64,000 nt of DNA from Hymenoscyphus infarciens (Eukaryota > Ascomycota > Leotiomycetes > Helotiales > Helotiaceae), in contig LLCB01000201.1 of the NCBI GenBank assembly GCA_001414345.1, positions 46,536-110,535 of the forward strand. The letters run 5' to 3'. This document shows, piece by piece, positions 58,941 through 64,000 of this stretch. A program made the translations under genes and the position numbers. A model generated the notes under the pieces. That model was not told the origin of the DNA, searched no databases, and worked only from the letters and a program-made list of their open reading frames with translations. Positions within the stretch are counted from its first letter, which is position 1. Each line of letters begins with the position of its first letter.

Positions 58941-61118
58941 TGTCGGTATATATTTAAGAGTAAATAGCGATTCAGATTAGTACACGTGGGTACACGTGCT
59001 TCTCGCTTAAGAGCTACTTAAGTAGACATCGTAGGCATCGTAGCTAGCTTTACTTAGTATATATAAACGATAATATAACTCTTTTTATATCGCTTTTATA
59101 ACTATAAGTTAGACTAATACTAATTAGTAGATATATAGATTAGATTAGATACTTAGTTACTTTATATATTTCTACTATAAGTATACTTATATAAAAGTAA
59201 ACTCGATATTACTAGTAGACTCCCCTTTATAGATCGTTGTTCCTTCTACTATTCAAATTCATAATAATATACTATAAACGCTTCTTAATATAGGAAGCGC
59301 CGATTACGAATACCGACTCTCTACTAACCTTCGAGAGACCTCCCGACCTTCTACCTCTCTCTAAAGAGACCTCTCGAACGCCTACTAATAGCATCGATTC
59401 AACAAAAATACAAACGCTTCTTAAGATAGAAAGCGTTGATTACTACCTCTAACCTCCTACCTTCCTCTAAGACAATTTATACTATCTAAGATATCTAAAA
59501 CCTAATAATAACATCTATTACGATATAGCGGATATACTAACCTTAATAGAAGAGACGATATATACTACTAAATAAGAAGAGGAATACGCTAAAGAAGAGA
59601 ATAAAGACCTTCTTCTTTAGAACGAATACTTTATAGAAGAGGTATATAGGTTAAGACAGATAGATATAAGATACTTATATCTTAGGTACTATATAATACT
59701 ACTATTAAGGTTAATAAAACTGAGTAGTTAAACAAAGAATTAAAAGATATAGTATTAGAAGGAGCTAGTACTAAAGTCTTTAGATCCTATTATAAATATA
59801 TAGAGATATACGCTAAAAGATAATAAAAACTATAGTAATAATAATATTTAGCTTTCTTAGATATTACTAGTAATAACTTTAACGATTCTCTTATTAACCT
59901 AGGTCTATTATATACTACTTAAACTTAAGATTCAGCTTTCTTAGATATTACTAGTAATTACTTTAACAATGTTACCTAAACTTAAGATTTAGCTTTCTTA
60001 GATATTACTAGTAATTACTTTAATAATACTACTTAAACTTAAGATTTAGCTTTCTTAGATATTACTAGTAATAACTTCGACGATCTCTCTACTAACCTAG
60101 GTCTATTATATACTACTAAAACTTAAGATAATAGAGTTAAGAATAAGAACTATATCGTAGTACTACTAGGCGTTTTTATAAAGTTTTAACCTATAGTTAT
60201 AAAGCTATACTTTTTTAAAACTTCTTAAACTTTTAGAATAGTACTAGTAAATAGAGGAATTTCTAAGACGATACTATTAAATAATCCGTTACTATAACCT
60301 TATAAAAAAGAGAGAGATCTCGAGCCTTAGAGTAGATAGAAAGTATACTAGAGTAGATAAGATATTAAACGATAGACTCTCTCTTAATATATTAAATAAT
60401 AGACTCTCTCTTAATATCAACTTTGTTATTCACTCTCCTCTTAATATCGACTTCGTTATTTAGAAATTTATTAAGACGCTAATATTCTAAAACCCCTTTC
60501 AGAACCGCTCTAGAGTTATTTAGAAGTTTATTAAGACGTCGATATTCTAGAACCTCTTTTAGAACCGCTCTAGAGGCGTAGACATAACTAACTCTAAAAG
60601 CTTCTAAAGCCTCTAAGTAACTTCGAAGTATTATTCTAAGAGTTAAACACTTTCGCTACTCTTAAAGATATTAAAACCTTTATCTCTAATTTAAGCAATA
60701 GTAATAACTTCGACATTTCTATCGAACGTCTAAAGTATAATCGGCGATAGGACGATCCTAGTAGAGGCTTACTAATACGAAGAAATATACACTTCGATCT
60801 AGGTTAATACAAATAAGCTAATAATAAGAGCTCCTTATTAGTCGAGGATAATAGATAAAGAGCTCTAATTAGTTAAATTAGATAAGAGATTTTAATAATT
60901 TTTAAGATACTAACTTCTATTGTTTTAAAGAAGTGCTAGTATTAGTATATATTTAAGAGTAAATAGCGATTCGGATTAGTATACGTAAGTATATATACTT
61001 CTCGCTTAAGAGCTACTTAAGTAGACATCGTAGGCATCGTAGCTAGCTTTACTTAGTATATACGAACGATAATATAACTCTTTTTACATCGCTTTTATAA
61101 CTATAAGTTATACTAATA
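58941..61118. mobile_element. Short LTR element (family C), copy 2, TSD ATTTT
   Basis: LTRs at 58941-59119 and 60940-61118 (179 bp each) start TGTCGG/TATTAG and end GACTAATA/TACTAATA. ATTTT flanks both sides (58936-58940 and 61119-61123). The interior aligns with that of 35586-37518, including GAGAGAGATCTCGAGCCTTAG and CGAACGTCTA. It is about 245 bp longer, chiefly through a tandem expansion at 59840-60080 of a block with TTAGCTTTCTTAGATATTAC. There is no pol region. Confidence 0.8.
59840..60085. repeat. Tandem expansion inside family C copy 2
   Basis: The block TTAGCTTTCTTAGATATTAC followed by TAGTAATNACTTTAA/CGA occurs four times. Two units also carry CCTAGGTCTATTATATACTA. The copy at 35586-37518 has only the region corresponding to one end, so the array arose after the two copies separated. 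Confidence 0.6.
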
Positions 61119-61123
61119 ATTTT

Positions 61124-61871
61124 AATCTCTTAAGTATAATAGCTAAGTTTTAAAGCTAGAATATACTCTTCTCTTTTATAAAAAAGAACTATTTAAATTC
61201 TCTAAAGTAGCTTTTTAAGTTAAATAATAGTATTTTATTACTTATAAACTAATAATAAAAGATATTTATATATAATAGACTTCTTATAAATACTAATTAT
61301 TATTCTATCTCTATAATTTAAAAAGCCTTTATTTAAAATTAGTTTTTAAAAAAAGAGAGTAAGTAATCTATTAATTTTAAAGCTTTTATAATAATAATAT
61401 CTTTTATTAAATTATCTAAACCTTATATAATAAGCTTTATATAAAGAAAGTTTTCAGAAGTTATAGAAATACTTAGTATATTCTACTTTTATAAACATAT
61501 TACTTAATATACTTTGATTATCTAACTAATAGATACTAAACTCTAATATTACTAGTTCTTTATATAGTCTTAAGTATTATAGTTATTGAAGTTTATTCTT
61601 AATATAACTAATTTTAATCTAAACTTAATTAAATTTAAAATAAATAAAATATTATTAAAGATACTATTCTTAGTAAGTATAGCTTTACTCTTTAAATATA
61701 ATACTATAAACTATATACTACTAGTAAAAATATATATAAAAGTATAGCTAATAGAAGAAATATATATAATTATATAAGCTTAATACTAAAGTAGAGATTA
61801 AATTAATTATAAAAGAGAGTAAAGTATATATATATAATTTAGAACTAAAACTTATATAATACTTTAAAAGT
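61124..61871. other. RIPed AT-rich DNA, unresolved
   Basis: Degraded sequence between two mobile elements. No gene or conserved motif is seen. Confidence 0.4.
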
Positions 61872-62365
61872 TATAACGTATTTTTAAGTTGAAAACGCTC
61901 TAAAGAGCTTGAATTTAGGAGGTGAAAACTCTGCTATATATATAGAGAAAAGAGGTTATATAAGACCTCTCTTTTTCTGTAATATATCTCTTAAGTCTAG
62001 GAGATAGCTTCCTAGGCCTATAAACTTAGACTAGATTATAAAAGAACCTCTTAACTATATCGCTCTCTATTCCTATTATAGAGAAACCTATAGAGCTATA
62101 TATATTACTTTAAACTTCTAAATAGCGATTCTATAGTATTTAAGAGTAAAGTCTTACTCCTAGATTCTATCCGACTTCCTCTCTTATACTCTAGCACGTT
62201 ATTAGCTCTAGCTTTAGTAAAGACAGCGAGTAGCGTTCGTAGATATAGTAGCTCGTAGTTAGCGTTATATACTAGCTTCGTAGAGTACTAGGCTTCTAGA
62301 TCGTCTTAATCAAGCACCTCTTAGAGTAGCTAGCGCGCCGCTAGGCTTCCGGTTTTAAATAGAGT
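61872..62365. repeat. Second copy of the 5071-5966 element, partial
   Basis: 61872-61984 matches the terminal repeat of the 5071 element, and 61985-62365 matches its interior (for example AACCTCTTAACTATATCGCT and GTTATTAGCTCTAGCTTTAG). No second terminal repeat follows in this window, so it is truncated or solo-ended. It retains more CG-containing sites than the first copy. Confidence 0.6.
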
Positions 62366-63429
62366 ACGCTTATTTAAGTCTCTAGTAGTATAAAAGTGAG
62401 AGATATATAAGTGCGGCTAGTAGAGTAGTCTAGTTCTAATCTAGCTAGCTTAGACTCTCTCGCTTAATAGCCGGGCGTTATCGTATTATAAGTAGACTAT
62501 ACTCTAGTATACGTAACTAATATATTACTTTTAATTATAAATATTATTAATAAAGAGCTAAAAGACTACCTAATTAGCTAAAGTAAGAGAGAAAGATATC
62601 TAAAGAGTAAATAGTAAGAGTCGAAGTTTAGAGATATTACGTATTAGCGTCTATAGATAGTCGGTTCTTAGAGTTAAAAAGAAGTCGAAAAGTGCTTTAT
62701 AATTAGAATATAAGACGGCGCGGTTAATAGTTTAGACCTCTAGCGCTAGCCTCGATTTAGTCCTAGCTCTATACTAAAAGCGCTAAGTCTTAGCTCTAAC
62801 TCTACTCTAAAACCATCTATTTATATATACTTCTCTTTATATATAATCTATTAGAATAACACTACTCTATTATATACTAATCTGTATATATCTAAAAAGC
62901 GAGCAATTATATATCTAATATACTTAAAATCATCTAAATTAGACACTTTTTAATAGCGCTATCGCGATCTAAAATAATATATATAAATACGATCTATAGA
63001 AAGCCACTTATATACTCTAACTACTAATATCTCAGAGCCGGCGATAGCTCTCTATTAATACTACTTCTCTAAAAGAGCTTTAAATTAAAAGATAAATTAA
63101 TATATTAATTATTTAAGCTTTAAGAAGTATTTTAATAAAGAAAGTAAGATAAATAGACGTAGTAGCGTTAAGTAATAAATGATTAAAAATTGCGACTTTA
63201 GTAGATTAAGAGGGTCTCGCTAAATCTACTATATCTTATATATGTCTAAAATATCTATTCTATTAAAACTCTATTTTCTAAACTATTAACTAGTAGGTTA
63301 GAAGCTCTCTTCCTATTAGTATAGGCTTCTATAGTATTTTTACTATATAGCGTATACGAAGCGCTTCTAGAGTAAGTGGTTAATAGTCTACTTTTGTAGA
63401 ACGCCTAGGTCTAAACTATTAACCGATCT
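62366..63429. other. RIPed AT-rich DNA, less decayed in parts, unresolved
   Basis: It contains scattered CG-rich words (GCGCGCCGCTAGG, AGACGGCGCGGTTAATAG), which suggests formerly GC-rich DNA after RIP. No frame or motif could be assigned. Confidence 0.35.
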
Positions 63430-63485
63430 TCTTAGCTACGCCTTTTTAGCCACGCCTCTTTAGCTACGCCTCTTTAGCTACGCCT
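63430..63485. repeat. 14-bp tandem repeat, four copies
   Basis: Units TCTTAGCTACGCCT, TTTTAGCCACGCCT and twice CTTTAGCTACGCCT lie head to tail at 63430-63485. Confidence 0.7.
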
Positions 63486-63548
63486 CTTTTAATACTCTAA
63501 AAGTGCTTGTTTATACTCTAAAAGTACTAGAAAAGAGCCTCTTAAAAG

Positions 63549-64000
63549 TCTCTTAAATTAAGAGTAAATCTCTTATCTACTAGCTAGAATACTTTTACTT
63601 ATTATATATATTACTAGCTAGAGTATTTACTATTAGTATTATCATTTAATTAAGTATAAAAGCCGAATAATTCAAGAGTAGAATCTCTTATTTATCTATA
63701 TATCTACTAGCTAGAGTATAATAATATATATATAGCTATTTAAAGTATTTAATAATAGTATTATCTCTTAAGTAAGTATAAAAGTCTCTTAAATTAAAAG
63801 ACTATCTCTTAATTACTTATAATTCTACTAGCTAGATTACTTTTATAATATATATATATATATATATATTACTAGCTAGAGTATTTAATATTAGTATTAT
63901 CTACTAAATAAGCTTAAAAGTCTCTTAAATTAAAAGACTATCTCTTATTTACTTATATCTCTACTATCTAGAATACTTTTATATTTATATTATATATATA
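63549..64000. repeat. ~115-136 bp tandem repeat, four copies, running off the window
   Basis: Units start TCTCTTAAATTAAGAG or a close variant at 63549, about 63664, 63785 and 63921. Each contains TCTACTAGCTAGA and, except the incomplete last one, AGTATTTA-TATTAGTATTATCT; they differ by lengths of TA runs. The array continues past the end of the window. Confidence 0.6.

Noticed and set aside
1..64000. tRNA, rRNA or CRISPR-like arrays
   Set aside because: No cloverleaf with a B-box (GGTTCGAATCC-like) was spotted, no rRNA sequence was seen, and all regular repeats are explained by minisatellites or transposon satellites in a eukaryotic context.

Overview
The window comes from the nuclear genome of a filamentous ascomycete (Pezizomycotina; a Leotiomycetes-like fungus is my guess, not proven). 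The reasons are short introns of about 45-110 bp with CTAAC-type branch sites, a PTH11/rhodopsin-type membrane protein, a fungal GH76 (Dfg5-like) gene, a DUF3632 protein, SLS1 and NSE3. About two thirds of the window is extremely AT-rich and carries the mark of repeat-induced point mutation (RIP): CpA and TpG are nearly absent over long stretches, TpA is in large excess, and CpG survives.

Layout. 1-4960 is a gene-bearing segment with one good gene (PTH11-like, minus) and a weak ORF. 4960-27560 is a RIP-inactivated transposon graveyard: a small repeat with terminal direct repeats, a minus-strand Ty1/copia element with solo LTRs nested in it, a Tad1-like LINE, a second copia fragment, a TIR element, and a complete but coding-poor LTR element with a 5-bp target duplication whose interior has largely escaped RIP. 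27560-33900 is a small island holding a DUF3632 gene, a Tc1/mariner relic with TIRs, a secreted T1-type ribonuclease-like gene and a secreted cysteine-rich gene. The last of these is hit at its final codon by a poly(A)-tailed retroelement with a 14-bp target duplication. 34990-42310 is again RIPed repeats: a MITE-like element, a 1.9-kb short LTR element with ATTAG target duplication, and a 1.2-kb LTR element with a 24-bp minisatellite. 42310-44240 holds a GH76 mannosidase pseudogene with seven in-frame stops, all explained as TGG to TAG. 44240-55631 is the main gene island: a Q-rich small protein, a damaged hypothetical gene, a Cys/His-rich zinc-binding hypothetical protein divergent from SF3B5, NSE3 of the SMC5/6 complex, a 1.6-kb foldback element, and SLS1 of mitochondria. 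55640-64000 returns to RIPed repeats, including a second copy of the short LTR family (TSD ATTTT) and tandem repeats at the end.

The housekeeping genes (SF3B5, NSE3, SLS1) are unrelated and share only location. The two predicted secreted proteins and the GH76 gene sit against or inside transposon blocks, the usual two-speed layout of fungal genomes. I find no operon-like system, CRISPR array, tRNA or rRNA. The strongest findings are RIP inactivation of the GH76 gene, the insertion at the last codon of the secreted cysteine-rich gene, several LTR elements with exact target duplications, and the foldback element between NSE3 and SLS1.
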